Part shown: positions 1-10,288 of the stretch, in pieces
Layout: each line of letters starts with the position of its first letter
Position numbering within the stretch: position 1 is the first letter of the stretch
NCBI GenBank assembly: GCA_002887195.1
Contig: PJAB01000008.1
Span: 1-64,000, forward strand
Reading direction: 5' to 3'
Origin: Chrysochromulina parva
Taxonomy: Eukaryota > Haptophyta > Prymnesiales > Chrysochromulinaceae
Length of the DNA: 64,000 nucleotides
The notes under the pieces: generated by a model
Told to the model about the DNA's origin: nothing
Database searches by the model: none
The model's input: the letters and a program-made list of their open reading frames with translations, nothing else
Position numbers and translations under genes: made by a program

Positions 1-1
1 C

Positions 2-223
2 GAGCAGATCTCGAACCTCGAGGCATTCGGGTACACGGGCCTGCTCATCTGCTTTGCGCTGTACACGTGGCTCCAGGCCACCGAGAAGCAGGCCACCGAG
101 GAGCCGCCCTCAGCCGCAGACAAGTCGATGCATGCGGAAAAGGGGCTGCTGACGGAAGAGGGGAGCGAGGGGGATGACGAGGATCGAGCAGCCACACCAC
201 TCCATAAGGTGGCGCCGCGGTGA
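2..223 (+). CDS. 3' end of a membrane transporter, probably nucleotide-sugar/triose-phosphate translocator family (partial)
   Basis: An open frame enters from the left edge and stops at TGA 221-223, giving the last 73 residues of a protein. It holds one clear membrane helix (about residues 9-27, GYTGLLICFALYTW) preceded by a Leu-Glu-Ala-Phe turn and followed by a hydrophilic acidic tail. A Gly-Tyr at the start of a final helix and a Tyr near its end is the usual shape of the last transmembrane segment of the drug/metabolite transporter superfamily (TPT/NST branch). The family call rests only on this terminal helix; the substrate cannot be inferred, and another multi-pass carrier is possible. 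Confidence 0.5.
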   Translation, partial: EQISNLEAFGYTGLLICFALYTWLQATEKQATEEPPSAADKSMHAEKGLLTEEGSEGDDEDRAATPLHKVAPR

Positions 224-1019
224 GCCTCCATCGAGTGGGGAAACGCCCAGTCGCCCAGGCGCTCGCTCGAGCTCCGGCGCGCAGCGCGGGTGCGTCCCCG
301 CGGCCGCCGTCAGCGTACTGTACTGTGTCACACGTCACACGCCAGGGACGCCTTCCACATTGTACACCACCACCCTCCCAGCAGCAGCCTCGTGGCTTTC
401 CTGTGTGGCCTCGTCCCGACCGTTCCGCGCGCGGCGGTTGCGCCGGGGTCCGGGGCGGTGCCCATCAATCGCGGGACCGATCGGTCCCGGCTCCGCGAAC
501 CGTCCGTCTTGTCCATTTGCCCGCGTTTCTAGCCGCTGTTCTTATAATACAACAAATCTTCATACTCACTCAGTCGCAGCTCGCCCTCGCGCGCCGCGGC
601 GGCGCGACGACGGACCATGCGAGATGCGACGACGCGCGCCCACGCGGGGTTCGGGTTGGGGTACTCCGTACTGGGGCGAGCCCACGCGCGGTGGGCACGG
701 CCCCCGACCGACCTCACGCGCTCTGGTGCCTCCGGCCGCCCCCGCACGAACCACACCTGGGCGGGCGGAGGGTCGTGGACGGCGTGGGGCGCTGGGGCCC
801 AGCACGTGCCGTGCCTCGACCGCGCAGGACGATCGTAGACCGGATCGTGGTGCGGGTGGCCGGTGCCGCGCAACCGGCTCTCGGGCGGCGCCAGACACGC
901 CGACACGCGCGTCGTTGACGAACGCGCAAGCTTACGACGAACGATACTCTGAGAGATTGGTCGCGGGCGGCTAAACATCATCAGCACGCTCCGCCCGATC
1001 CTGCATCGCCCCACATCCT
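224..1019. other. Intergenic region between two convergent genes
   Basis: GC-rich non-coding stretch. Open frames across it on both strands (174-974 plus, 529-1014 minus) have arginine/proline/alanine-dominated composition with no recognisable domain and overlap each other in several frames, as expected of chance frames in GC-rich DNA. The two flanking genes converge here, so it should hold both 3' UTRs. I see no RNA gene. Confidence 0.6.
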
Positions 1020-2816
1020 CTAATAGCCCCGGCCAGTCTTGCTAAACTGCGTCATGGCAATCCCGATAGTGCACGGCCGGCTCGGCTCATCATCGTCATA
1101 GTCGTCGTTGGTGGTGAGCAACTGCAGGAGTGGCGGCGGCTTGGGCGCTGGCGGCTTGGGCTGCGGCGCCAGCAGCGGCGGCGCCGCCTGCTTGTCTCCA
1201 TGGGGCTTGAGCAGGTGCTCGCCTTTCGCCTCGAGCGCCTTAGTCGTGATGCCGTGGGCCGCGATGATCGCTGTGTTCAGCCCGGATGAGGCCGTGAGGT
1301 TGCGGAGCGCCCAGGCCGTCCTTTCCACAGTCATTTCGGGAAAGGCGTGGCCAGGATGTGACTGTGACTGCCGGGAGCCGCTGCTGCCCGGTGGCGACAG
1401 CACCACCTCGTCCGATGCGAGCTCTGCCGCCGCCTCAGTGCTCGGTGCGCCAGGTACCGGAGGCGATGAGCCCTGGAGAGACAAGGCGCAGGCCGGGGGC
1501 GCCACGTGCACAGAGAAGGTAGGGAGTGGCTGCAGGAGAGCGGGCGAGGACGGGCGGCCCCCAAACGGCGACATTGGGCGGCGGCAGCGAACGTCGTTTG
1601 CAAGAGTGGCGATGTCTGGGGGCGGTGAGGACGGGCGGACGGCGCGCGGCGAGCATGGGCGCGAGTTTGGCTGCGAACACGCCGGCGAGCATGCCGAGGA
1701 CGTTACAGGCGAGCTACTCACCGAGCCATGCGACGAGCGGGGTGTGTCTCGGGTCGGTGACGAACCTCGAGACGACAGAGGGGAGCGCGAGAAGCAGTCA
1801 GAGCCGCCTGAACTTGTGGAGACGGCTGAGACACGATGGAGACGGCTGAGCTTGTCGGGCACAGAGCCATTGGTGAGCATCAGGAATTGCGCCGCGAGCG
1901 CCGCCACGCCGCCCGCCTCGCGCGTGGCGTCCTTGTTCGCAATGTTCTTGGCGGCGAGGTTGCCCAGTGCCTCCGTCGCGGCGGCCGCCGACTCACCGCG
2001 GACATGGAGCATGGAAACCAGCCGTGGAATCCCACCCGCCTCGCGGATGGCATTCTTGTTGGCCTCATTGGAGACGGCGAGGTTGCTCAGTACGGAGGCT
2101 GCGCGCACGGCTGCCACGCTCGTCGCCGGCACCACGGTGAGTGTTGTGACGAGCGCTTTGATGGCACCACACGAGCGAAGCGCGTCTTGGTTGCCTGCGC
2201 TCGCCGCGAGGTTCTTGATCACGCCGAGCGCCGCCTCTGCGACAGCCAGCTCGATTGGTTGCGCTTCGAGTCGAGCGCCAGCCTGGATGTGCTTCGTAAG
2301 GACCTTGAGCGCTCCCGCCTCGCGGAGCAGTCCCTTCATATCAGAGCCACGTGCAAGTGGATGCATCACCTCGAGAACGCCGAGATGCATACTCAAGCTT
2401 GGCCCGCTCAGTAAGCTCATCAAGAGCTCGAGCACGCCGGCCTGGCGGATAGCGCCGTGCTGCTCTCGATGACCGGCGAGGTGAGCGAGCGTGCGCAGGC
2501 TGAGGAGCATGACCGGCTCGGCTGCGCCCGCAGTGAGGACGTTGACAAGCGGCTGCACGAAGCCGGAACAGACGAGGATGTTGGCCGTCATTGGCGACGA
2601 GGCGGAGCACTTGGCGAGGGCCTCGACCACACCAAGCAACTCATTGTCGGACGGCCGCAGCTTGGATTTGCTGCTCTGCCGGAAGAGGGAGGGCGCGCCC
2701 GCGGGCTGCAGGGGTTGATCATTCAGCACTGATCCGCGATGACCATGGGGCGACTCCTTCGCGGCACATGGGGTGCGAGGTCCCTCTGGCGTGTGAAATG
2801 CCATCGTAAGCACCAT
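1020..2816 (-). CDS. Armadillo-repeat protein
   Basis: 598 residues if read as a single exon from ATG 2816-2814 (a second Met lies at residue 5). Residues about 50-320 form at least five armadillo-type helical repeats with the usual Gly-Ala/Gly-Gly turns and N-N-A-I-R-like helix ends (ANKNAIREAGGIPRLV, ANKDATREAGGVAAL). Residues about 325-490 are a Ser/Pro-rich low-complexity segment, then one more armadillo-like repeat follows (VERTAWALRNLTASS, about 497-530) and a Pro-rich tail. Armadillo solenoids are protein-binding scaffolds; no enzymatic role is visible. The Ser-rich segment contains a GTGAGT donor-like site near 1731 and several CAG acceptors before the last repeat, so part of it could be an intron. 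The reading frame is open throughout, so I keep one exon. Confidence 0.8.
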   Translation of the reverse strand: MVLTMAFHTPEGPRTPCAAKESPHGHRGSVLNDQPLQPAGAPSLFRQSSKSKLRPSDNELLGVVEALAKCSASSPMTANILVCSGFVQPLVNVLTAGAAEPVMLLSLRTLAHLAGHREQHGAIRQAGVLELLMSLLSGPSLSMHLGVLEVMHPLARGSDMKGLLREAGALKVLTKHIQAGARLEAQPIELAVAEAALGVIKNLAASAGNQDALRSCGAIKALVTTLTVVPATSVAAVRAASVLSNLAVSNEANKNAIREAGGIPRLVSMLHVRGESAAAATEALGNLAAKNIANKDATREAGGVAALAAQFLMLTNGSVPDKLSRLHRVSAVSTSSGGSDCFSRSPLSSRGSSPTRDTPRSSHGSVSSSPVTSSACSPACSQPNSRPCSPRAVRPSSPPPDIATLANDVRCRRPMSPFGGRPSSPALLQPLPTFSVHVAPPACALSLQGSSPPVPGAPSTEAAAELASDEVVLSPPGSSGSRQSQSHPGHAFPEMTVERTAWALRNLTASSGLNTAIIAAHGITTKALEAKGEHLLKPHGDKQAAPPLLAPQPKPPAPKPPPLLQLLTTNDDYDDDEPSRPCTIGIAMTQFSKTGRGY

Positions 2817-3105
2817 CCCCGTCGCTCCGTCCCGTTGCCCGAATGGACGTCCCGCTGCCCGTGATGGAACACTCCTTCTGGACTTGGCGAAACGCTCGCT
2901 TTCTGTCTCGTCTTTACTATTGCTGTCGAATGTGCTCCGGTGGCCAGCAGAGGTGAAAGGGAGTGGGCGGAGAATTTGATCTAGACTTTACATGTACCGT
3001 GTCTTGCTTTTCGTTCGTTCACAGCCGACCTCGTGTCACGCGGCGGGCGGCGAACCCCGAAAGCAGCTCCTGCGTCCCCTAGACCTCGCAGCTGGTCCTC
3101 GCACT
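2817..3105. promoter_or_regulatory. Shared upstream region of two divergent genes
   Basis: About 290 bp separates the armadillo gene start (2816, minus) from the TRM10 start (3106, plus), so the two probably share a bidirectional promoter. No TATA-like box stands out. An upstream in-frame ATG at 2992 would add 38 residues to TRM10. Confidence 0.4.
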
Positions 3106-4212
3106 ATGGACGGCGATGCCAGGATCGAGGCGACCGACGACGAGGCACCCCGCGGCCATGCTGACTTGCCCGAAGTCGCGGAGGACGCCAGCTCTTCCGC
3201 TTTCAACGCAGACGGTGTCCCTTCAGACGGCGGCGCTCAAGAGCCGCCTGCCGACAGCTCCAAGGCCACGGCCGGCTCCTCCGCCTCCGCCGCGTACCCG
3301 TCCAAAAAGGCCATGAAACGCGCCAAAAAGGACGAGTACTTTGCCGCCAGGAAGCAGGCCAAGAAGATGGAGATCAAAGAAGAAAAGGCGCAACGTCGTG
3401 CGGCCGCGCAGGCACGTTGGGAGACGCTCAGCCCCGAGGAGCAGGCAGAGTTGAAACGGCAGGCGGCCGAGAAATCGGCCCAGCGCACGGCCGCGCAGAA
3501 CGAGGAAGCGGCCGCGCGCGCGGCCATGGAGCACAGGGCGCTCCCGACATGTGTCGTCGATCTGAGCTTTGATGAGCTGATGAACGACCGCGAGATCGCG
3601 TCGCTCGCGCAGCAGCTCAGTTACTGCCATTCGGCAAACAGGCGCTCAGCGTTCCCGATGCGCCTGGCGTTCACGTCGGTCGGCGGCAAGCTCGAGGCGA
3701 AGCTGAAATCGGGCTGGCCGGGCTGGCGCAACTGGGCGATTAGACCTGAGCCGCGCCATTACCTCGAGGTATTCTCGGAGCATTCGAGCTTAGTGTATTT
3801 GAGCTCCGAGTCGGACGTGGTGCTCGACACGCTGGACTCATCCGAGGTGTATATCGTCGGCGGGCTCGTGGACCACAACAAGCAGAAGGGTCTGACGCAT
3901 CGGCTCGCGTCCGAAGCCAACGTGCGCACCGCCCGGCTGCCCATCGATGAGTACATGAGCATGTCGCAGCGGCGTGTGCTCGCTGTGAACCACGTGGTCG
4001 AGATCCTCACGCTCCGCGCCTCGGGGCTCGACTGGACAAGCGTGCTCACCAAGGTGATGCCACAGCGGCGCGAGGCGACCGCGCGCGGCGACGCCGACGG
4101 GCAGGAAGTCGGCCAAGAGGAGGGGGAGGAGGACGGCGGAGAAGAGGACGGCGGCGGCGACGAGATCGGCCAGAAGCAGGACGAGGAATGGGAGGAGGGT
4201 GGGGCCACGTAG
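3106..4212 (+). CDS. TRM10: TRM10-type tRNA (purine-9 N1) methyltransferase
   Basis: 368 residues from ATG 3106 (G at +4); an in-frame ATG at 2992 would add a 38-residue leader lacking family similarity. Trm10 is a SPOUT-fold SAM enzyme that methylates N1 of G9 or A9 in tRNA. The conserved core is visible: a Lys/Arg-rich N-terminal helix typical of the family (KKAMKRAKKDEYFAARK), then CVVDLSFDELMNDREIASL, the cofactor-loop region VYIVGGLVDHNKQKGLTHRL with its Gly-Gly-Leu-Val-Asp-His-Asn, and the C-terminal helix block LPIDEYMSM...LAVNHVVEIL. The last ~45 residues are a Glu/Asp/Gly-rich acidic tail, probably disordered. Without a clear mitochondrial presequence it is most likely the nuclear/cytosolic type. 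Confidence 0.92.
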   Translation: MDGDARIEATDDEAPRGHADLPEVAEDASSSAFNADGVPSDGGAQEPPADSSKATAGSSASAAYPSKKAMKRAKKDEYFAARKQAKKMEIKEEKAQRRAAAQARWETLSPEEQAELKRQAAEKSAQRTAAQNEEAAARAAMEHRALPTCVVDLSFDELMNDREIASLAQQLSYCHSANRRSAFPMRLAFTSVGGKLEAKLKSGWPGWRNWAIRPEPRHYLEVFSEHSSLVYLSSESDVVLDTLDSSEVYIVGGLVDHNKQKGLTHRLASEANVRTARLPIDEYMSMSQRRVLAVNHVVEILTLRASGLDWTSVLTKVMPQRREATARGDADGQEVGQEEGEEDGGEEDGGGDEIGQKQDEEWEEGGAT

Positions 4213-4395
4213 GGTACAGCCCTCTGTTGCTGTTCGAGATATTCACAGACCACGTCCATTTTTTGTTGACGAAACACGAAGATGGAGCGGAGCGGCCCTT
4301 CTTTGGTCTGAACTGCTCGCTCCGGTTGACGCTCCACCGGGTTGACGCTCCGATCCAATTGACCTTTAAGCCGAGGCAACAGAGGCCCTGGCAGC

Positions 4396-7300
4396 ATGTC
4401 GGTAGCAATCCGTGGTGGCGAAACCACTGCCAGCCTGAGCGACCAGGGCTTCCTTTCCACGGCATCATACGGCATGCAGTACATGACCGGAATGACGGCA
4501 AGCGAGGCACGCCAAAAGCTTGGTTTCGACGGCGATAGCGGCGGAGGTGCCGGCGCGCGCGCCAAAGACAAGCCGAAAAATGAGACGCGGGTCCGAGGCG
4601 GCTACAATGAGGGTGATGACGACATCGATCCCAACGAGGTGCAGGAAGACGACGATGAGAGCTTTCAGAGCGACGACGACATCACGGAGCAACTCAATGC
4701 AAACGCGGCACTGGCCGGTGGCGAGGATGAGGAGGACTACCTCGATGAAAACGCGGCGTTTCGTCTCGGCAAGTCAGGAAGCGGCTCGAGCAGACGCCCA
4801 CGGGTCATGTACAAGTGCGACATCCACTCGCTACGCATCACGAACATTGCGTGCCGGCGGCGCGACGTGCTGTTGATCATGACGCTCGGCGCCGAGCCCG
4901 ACCTCCCGGGCGCCAGCTCTATCGGCGGCAACGCCGCCGACGACGAGGGCGAGGCCGCCGAAGCGGACGAGGACGGCGGCGGCGGTGCCAGCAGTCGATG
5001 GCTCAGGCTGAAGAGGCTGCTGCTCCCAAGACGCAAGAGCGTGCGCACGAGCCGCCAGCTTGTCTTCAAGAGCGACGTCGCGTCGAATCTCGAGCGCAAC
5101 GCTACGGCCGAGCTCAAGAAGAAGTTTTCGGGCAAGTGGTCATGTACGCATCGCGATTTGGGCAAGCGCGTGCTGCACTTGGTGTTGGCCGAGCAGACGC
5201 GTTTCGGCAACCTGATCGAGATCTCGACGGCCTCGATCAAGCTGCTCGAGATTGTGGCCGGCTCTGTGCAGCAGGAGGTCCTCTTCTGCGAGCGCGACGG
5301 CCGTTCGACGGTCGAGTCGTACCGCTGCCACTTCCACATCCACTTGCAAGAGCGATTCACATTCGAGATGAGGCTCGAAAAGTGGAGCGCGCGCAAGCTG
5401 CTTCCCATGGATGCCGAGGCTGGAGGCGAGGGGACGGCGGACCCTTTCCTCCAGTTCTCCATCAAGAGCTCGAGCTCGCGAAGCCTCGCCAACGCCCTGC
5501 AGCGTGGCGGCTACTTCGGGCGAACGACCACGACGGAGCACGTGAATAACACGCTCTTTCCCAAATTCCCAGACGCAAAGCGGTCGCTGTACTACTTTGG
5601 TACGTGCTCCGACCTCGAACCAGATTGGCTCTGATTGGCTCTGATGGGCTCTGATGGGCTCTGATTGGCTCCCTCATCAGGCACCCGCTCCGACCTCGAG
5701 AACGAGACGCTGCGCATCGAAGTGTATGACTGGGACTATGGCTCGTCGGCCGACCTGATGGGCTGGGCTGAGGTGCCACTGCGTGGCGTGCTGCTCTCTG
5801 GGCACATCGAGGCGTCGCTGGTCATGTTCGATAGGGAGGCTGAGCGCCGCGACAAGGAAAGAGCACGGGCGGTTCCGCAAGCATCCAAGGGCGTCGGCGA
5901 GGCTGCGTCGACGCTGCCCTCCTCGCGCCTCAAGCAAGCTGGCCAGATCGAGGGCTCGATCGTGCTCGTCTCGGAGCCCGAGCACACCCAGTTCGGTGAC
6001 GTGGTCAAACGACTCAAGACGATGACGTACCTGGCGGTCCAGATCGTGCGATGCACCAACCTGCCGCAGATGAAGCCGGATGGCACGTGTGATCCGTATG
6101 TGAGTGTCGTGTGGGCCGCCACGTCGCAGCAGACGCGCGTCATTCGCTCGACGCTCTCGCCGCAGTACGATGAGACTCTGTACTTCCCAACGAACCTAAG
6201 CCGTATCTCGTCCGAAGATCTCGCCGCCAAGGGCGACATCGTCGTGTACGTGCTGCACCACAACCCCGTCGCGCCCGATGACATTGGCTTCGTCCGCATC
6301 CCCCTGTCCAAGATCACGGCCTCTCAAGTCCATCGTATCGAGGATGGCACCGGCGGCGCGATACTCCGAACGCGCGTGCTCGATGAGAGCCCGATGAATC
6401 TTAAGCAGCAAGGCATGGGCGAGAGCCGTGGCGAGATCAAGATCAAGGTGATTGCCCCGGATGACCCCTCGGAGTGCCTCGGATGACCCATCGGAGTGGT
6501 ACTCTTCGGAGTGGTGCTCCTCGGTATTACCCTTAATGTGAGTGCCTTGGATGACCCATCGGAGTGGTACTCCTCGGATGGCCCCGGAGAGTGAGTTCCA
6601 TGACCGGCCACTAACGGCCACTAACGGCCACGACTTGCGACCTATTCGCCCCACAGGCGTACTTCACGCCCGCGCTGCCCGAAGACGTGGTCATCGGTGA
6701 CACGCACACCGGCGCCGATCTCGACAAGTCGTTCACGGATCGTGAGCACGAGTGGCGCGCAGCCATCCCGCTGCGCCTGCTCAATGCCGGCAGGTTCCAG
6801 ACCATGGCACTTGATGAGACGAACACCCGCCGCTTCTTGCCCACGTTTCTGTGCAAGTGCTCGCCACCACGCGACGTGAGCGATCCCATGACCATCGCCC
6901 GTATGGTGCGTTGCATCACCTTCCAGCAGGACGCGCACATCAAGAAAGAGAAGAAGAAGGCGACCGAGCCGATCTGGAGCTCGCCCACTTACTTTCTGGA
7001 CGTTCGAAAGGGAGCGAGTGAAGACCACGCGATCCTCATGTGTAATCTCTTCCTCGGGCTTGGGCTCGACGCGTACCTCGCGATTGGCAAGCTGCCCGGT
7101 GGCATCCAGCAGCACGTGTGGGTGGTCACGCGCGAGCCCACCGGCGATGTCAAGTTTTGGGAGACGACCAAGGGATGCTGCTACACGCTGCCCGCGCGAT
7201 GCCAAAGTGTGCTCCTCGAGGGCGCAGGGGAGGTGGCAGCGCTCCAAATGATGAAAGTGCAAACGGAAGCGCACGCCACCACGCTCGACACGGTGAAGAA

Positions 7301-8795
7301 GGACGGCGCCAAGAGAGACAAAGGCGAGCCGCTCTCGCATGATGATAAGCGCTACCTGCGCGCGCTGGAGGCGTTGGCCGAGGACAAGCGGCTGCGCGAC
7401 GAGGAGCGCGCTAAGCGCGAGAAAGCGGAGCTGCAGAAGAGGGAGGAGAAGCTGCTGTACCACGATGACGAGGAGCCGTGGACCCAGGAGGGAGAAATCG
7501 ATCCGTATGAGACGCCCCGCGATTACCGACCGGACGGGGTCGAAGGTGCCTCGGCTGGAGGTGGCCTGGGGTCGGCTGGAGGTGGCCTGCGGGCTCTGCG
7601 CGAAGTGGGTGGCGACTCGAAGTCGTTCAAGTCGATGGCAAAGGTAGTGGACAAGTTTGCGATCAAGGCTGATCCCAAAGCGATCAAGGCTGATCCCAAA
7701 GCGCTGCTGGCGAGCATTCTCAAGCCCGTCAAGGAAGTTCCGGCGGGGGCCGAGGGCGAGGGGAAGGACACGCACGCACCGATGGTGGGGCGCGTGGTCT
7801 TAGGTCAGGCCGAAAGGCTCGCCGAGCTCACACTGCCGCCGTTGATGGAGCGAATCCCGTACGACACCATCGAGGTGCTCGTCAACCACGAGAACATGTG
7901 GGCCAACCTGCAAGATGTGGCCATCACCGAACAGAGCTTCAACCTGGAGAGTGATGAAGATCGATGGCTCCCATTCAATTTTCCTCTCGGGCTCATTTGG
8001 AGGGATATGGGGCCCGCGAGGCCCGACACCAACGGCCGGCAGCTGGAGAATCAGCTCTTGCATGACGCGCTGCTCGCGCACAAGGACGCACATCGCATGC
8101 TCGATGGCATGCGCGTCAAGTTCAGCGAGATCGAGTTCTCCAAGTTCCAGTTGGACCCGACCGATGGCGCGACCGAACCGTTCACGCGCGACGACTACAT
8201 CTACGTGGGCGGGCGCGGCAGCGGCGTACCAGGCACCTACTTCATGCCCTTGGGCGGCCTGGACATCAAACCGTTCTACTCCGTCGGTCGTATTGGGCCT
8301 AAGCTACCATCCTCGCGGCTCATGAGGCTGAGGCGAGAACTCTATCTCGCCATCAAGTATGGCTACCAGTCGTGGCGTGGTGCGCGCGGCCTCCGCACGC
8401 ACTGGCATCGAAACCTCGAGCCGGTGCTCGAGCAGGGCCTGGCGACGTACGAAATGGCCGCGTGCTCCTCGCTTGCAACGGACCGCCGAGCCGTCGACAA
8501 GTGGCGTGGCAGGCTGCTCGCCGCGCTGCCACCGGACTATCTGCTTGTGGGGCGCGCGCTCACGTTCTCGATCACGTCACCCGAAATGATCGTCGAGCAC
8601 CTGCTCAACAACTACGACTACCACCAGAAACCCCACAAAGACGTGGGCTTCCTGCTTGCGGTGCAGGTCTTCCCTCACTATGCGGCAATCGCCTCGGTGT
8701 GGGTGTATGTGGGGAACCTGGTACCCCACGCGAAGGGGAAGGGCAAGCGGAAAGCTAATGTGGGGGGCGGCTCTTCCTCTTCGGCGAAGGATTAG
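4396..8795 (+). CDS. CC2D2A: CC2D2A-like ciliary transition-zone protein, three exons
   Basis: Exons 4396-5599, 5681-6447 and 6657-8795 join to 4,110 nt, exactly 1,369 codons plus stop. Both junctions restore continuous sequence (YYFGTRSDLENETLRIEVYD; IKIK then AYFTPALPED). CC2D2A is a scaffold of the B9/MKS complex at the transition zone of cilia. Exon 2 holds a C2 domain (YLAVQIVRCTNLPQ, then DPYVSVVWAA). Exon 3 carries the transglutaminase-like block (SPTYFLDVRKGASEDHAILM) and the C-terminal module ending FLLAVQVFPHYAAIASVWVY, both characteristic of CC2D2A. The N-terminus is acidic and shorter than in the animal protein (about 1,600 residues). Lys/Glu-rich coiled coil lies between the C-terminal modules. 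The true start could be further upstream if a 5' exon exists, though nothing upstream suggests one. Confidence 0.88.
5600..5680 (+). other. Intron 1 of the CC2D2A-like gene, with 5' duplication of the next exon
   Basis: 81-bp GT-AG intron, donor GTACGT, acceptor CTCATCAG. Its first 22 bases are a diverged copy of the start of exon 2 (both contain GCTCCGACCTCGA). Its middle is a run of GATTGGCTCT / GATGGGCTCT decamers. Splicing restores frame and conserved sequence. Confidence 0.85.
6448..6656 (+). other. Intron 2 of the CC2D2A-like gene, internally repetitive
   Basis: 209-bp GT-AG intron, donor GTGATT, acceptor CCCCACAG. It contains two near-identical ~40-bp direct repeats (about 6471-6510 and 6538-6578, core GGATGACCCATCGGAGTGGT) and a triplicated CGGCCACTAA motif near 6603-6630. 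Confidence 0.8.
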
Positions 8796-9163
8796 TTCGC
8801 CTTCGATTAGAGTTCAGAGCTCGACTTTTCGTCGCGTGCGGAGCGCGCGCGGAGGGGTCGCGCGTCTCGCGACACGGCCACCGCACTGCACACCCCAAAG
8901 TCGCCCTGCCCTACTTTCGGAAACTCGCTCGACCGGACTAAAATATATTATACATCATCGTCATATCATCGCTGCTTGCCCTTGCGCCAAGTGCGGAAGG
9001 CAGCCTAGGAATCCTAACCCCGGCGGTGGCGCCCACAGATTCAGCCCGCGCTCATCACATAGGCGCTCACCATGGCGCTCATCATTCCGGCCGCGCGTGA
9101 GCCCTGATCATCGCTGCTCCAAGGCCGCGACGGCGGCGGCGGCGGCGGCGGTGATGGCAGCGC
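8796..9163. other. Intergenic region between convergent genes
   Basis: 368 bp between two convergent stop codons. It is mixed GC with an AT-rich patch (about 8940-8970) and a short GGC trinucleotide run near 9128-9150. No gene or RNA is recognised. Confidence 0.5.
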
Positions 9164-10288
9164 TTAATGCGGCTGCGTTGCCGCACCCTGCTGTGCCGCG
9201 GCCGCCGCCTGCTGCGCCTGCTGCTTGCGGCGTGCACTCGCCTTGAGCTGTGCCCACCGCTGCTCATACTTGCGCACGAGCTCCGCCTGTTGTCGACGCA
9301 CCGTGTGAGCTCCCTCGAGCTGGCGGCGGAGATCGGCAATCTCGGCGGCGGTGTCAGCAGCAAGCTCGGGGCGCGGCGCGCCGTGCACCTCACGGAGCGC
9401 ACTCAGAGCACGGCGCACCAGCCGTAGTTGATCCGCGGCGCGCCGCTGCGCCTTGGCAAGCACTGCCTGCATTTCGCTCACCTTTAGACGGAACGCCTGG
9501 TTCTCGCGGCTCAGACGGCTGTTCTCGGCGGTGAGTTGCGCGATCGAGGCGCGCCCGTCGGCGCCCTCGCTCTCGAGAGAGCCGGCTGCCGAGCGCGCCT
9601 CAGCACTGCCCGCGAGCGATTGCGCCGTGAGGGGCGATGCCCCCATCACCGACTGCTGCAGCGTCTGTGAGCCGGGTGGAGGCGGCGCTGTGGTGCTGCC
9701 TGCAACGCTCGCGCCCCGTTGCGACGACACGACGCAGAACGAGTGGAGCAGCGTCGAGCCCGAGATGGCGCCGCCGGCGCTCGAGGGCGTTCCGTTGGAG
9801 CACACAGGCCCGGAGGCCGACAGCAGCCGCACGAGCTCCTCCGCGCCGAAGCGGAGCTCCTCGTGTGTCGAGATGAGCTGCGAGCTCAGCCGCGCGAGGG
9901 CGCGATACACCTCGAGCGCCTCGCCCGAGGCTGCCGTGCCGCTACTGCTGCCGCTCGCCTTGGCCTGGTCGGAACGCAGGCGCAGGGCGGCATCGGCGGC
10001 ATCGGCGGCAGCCGCACCGTTGCCGCCGGCCTTGGAACCGCCAAAGTTTGCATGCAGGCCGTGCTGCAGATTGATGCGTAGTCTCGTCTCGTGAGCGCGC
10101 TGTGCGTGCGACAGGGCCAGCATGCGAAGCGCCTGCACGCATTTGGTGTCAGAAGTGTGGAGCGTCGCGCCGACGTACGCCTCCGAAGCCGCCTCGAACT
10201 TTTCGACCGCGAGCGCCCAGCGGCCCTCCTCGTAGCACTCCTCAGCCGCTGCCGCGAGCCTGTTGGCCGCGGTCAGGTCCGTCATCAC
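9164..10288 (-). CDS. MIT-domain/coiled-coil protein, NRBF2-like
   Basis: 374 residues from ATG 10288. Residues about 5-70 form a helical hairpin of the MIT type (AANRLAAAAEECYEEGRWALA, then VEKFEAASEAY), the same layout as the N-terminus of NRBF2, a subunit of the class III PI3-kinase/autophagy complex. A low-complexity Ala/Ser/Gly linker follows, then a coiled coil at about 245-345 opening with QLTAENSRLSRENQAF, which resembles the NRBF2 coiled coil in position and character. The C-terminus is Gln/Ala-rich. The family call is based on domain order and short similarity only; it could be a generic MIT plus coiled-coil protein. Confidence 0.55.
   Translation of the reverse strand: MMTDLTAANRLAAAAEECYEEGRWALAVEKFEAASEAYVGATLHTSDTKCVQALRMLALSHAQRAHETRLRINLQHGLHANFGGSKAGGNGAAAADAADAALRLRSDQAKASGSSSGTAASGEALEVYRALARLSSQLISTHEELRFGAEELVRLLSASGPVCSNGTPSSAGGAISGSTLLHSFCVVSSQRGASVAGSTTAPPPPGSQTLQQSVMGASPLTAQSLAGSAEARSAAGSLESEGADGRASIAQLTAENSRLSRENQAFRLKVSEMQAVLAKAQRRAADQLRLVRRALSALREVHGAPRPELAADTAAEIADLRRQLEGAHTVRRQQAELVRKYEQRWAQLKASARRKQQAQQAAAAAQQGAATQPH

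Noticed and set aside
174..974. 266-residue plus-strand open frame
   Set aside because: Arg/Pro/Ala-rich, no domain, overlapped by frames on both strands in GC-rich DNA; starts inside the upstream gene's 3' end.
1108..2472. 454-residue plus-strand frame opposite the armadillo gene
   Set aside because: Antisense shadow: composition follows from the armadillo gene's codons and no domain is visible.
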